A program made the translations under genes and the position numbers. The notes below the pieces were generated by a model. It saw only the letters and a program-made list of their open reading frames with translations. It searched no databases and was not told the DNA's origin. A stretch of DNA of 11,351 nt, from NCBI GenBank assembly GCA_002477275.1, contig DLOU01000056.1, positions 1 through 11,351 of the forward strand, read 5' to 3'. Source of the DNA: Caryophanales bacterium UBA7476. Its GTDB lineage: Bacteria > Bacillota_I > Bacilli_A > RF39 > UBA660. The stretch's first letter is position 1; each line of letters begins with the position of its first letter. This document shows, piece by piece, positions 11,338 to 11,351 of the stretch.

Positions 11338-11351
11338 ATTTATAAGGAAAG

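Noticed and set aside
1..11351. CRISPR array, toxin-antitoxin pair, DGR template repeat or reverse transcriptase
   Set aside because: No regularly spaced repeats, no paired small toxin and antitoxin genes, no reverse transcriptase motif and no second copy of the 1264-1368 cassette were seen in the window.

Overview
The window is AT-rich bacterial DNA (roughly 30% G+C by eye) with AGGTGAT or AGGAGG ribosome binding sites, extended -10 promoters, hairpin-plus-T-tract terminators and TGG as the only tryptophan codon. Together with the gene content this suggests a low-GC member of the Bacillota, plausibly an uncultured gut Bacilli or Mollicutes-related lineage that uses the standard code. The taxonomic placement is inference.

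Region A (about 1-4070) starts with the terminator of an unseen upstream gene. It then holds three tandem paralogous genes for exported proteins. Each has a basic N-terminus, one hydrophobic signal or anchor segment, a shared SipW/TasA-like N-terminal domain and a divergent C-terminal domain ending in a (G)VRPV or (G)IRPV motif. The first gene is a mosaic of three blocks: T-ending codons, then A-ending codons, then a roughly 105-bp GC-rich cassette full of NNC codons just before the stop. That last block looks like the variable region of a diversity-generating retroelement (DGR) target gene, with template and reverse transcriptase outside the window. It is the most interesting signal here.

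Region B (about 4077-8018) is the start of a division and cell-wall (dcw) cluster: mraZ, rsmH, ftsL and a PASTA-containing class B penicillin-binding protein, tightly packed on one strand. Three GTGG repeats at exact 10-bp spacing lie just ahead of mraZ and are the likely MraZ autoregulatory operator. mraY and murD do not follow. Instead there is a DUF1003 membrane protein and a small lipoprotein (8047-9064), then tRNA-Arg(CCG) and tRNA-Thr(GGT) (9077-9228), then a probable terminator.

Region C (9293-11351) has a short stretch with possible gene debris, an unrecognised 165-aa protein gene with a good promoter, and a complete IS3-family (IS150-like) insertion sequence at 9972-11320. The element has imperfect terminal inverted repeats, a GTT target duplication, orfA and orfB joined by a well-formed -1 frameshift site, a hairpin that can mask the transposase ribosome binding site in read-through transcripts, and its own terminator. 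It sits in the loop of the 165-aa gene's intrinsic terminator. The two arms of a perfect 10-bp stem now flank the element.
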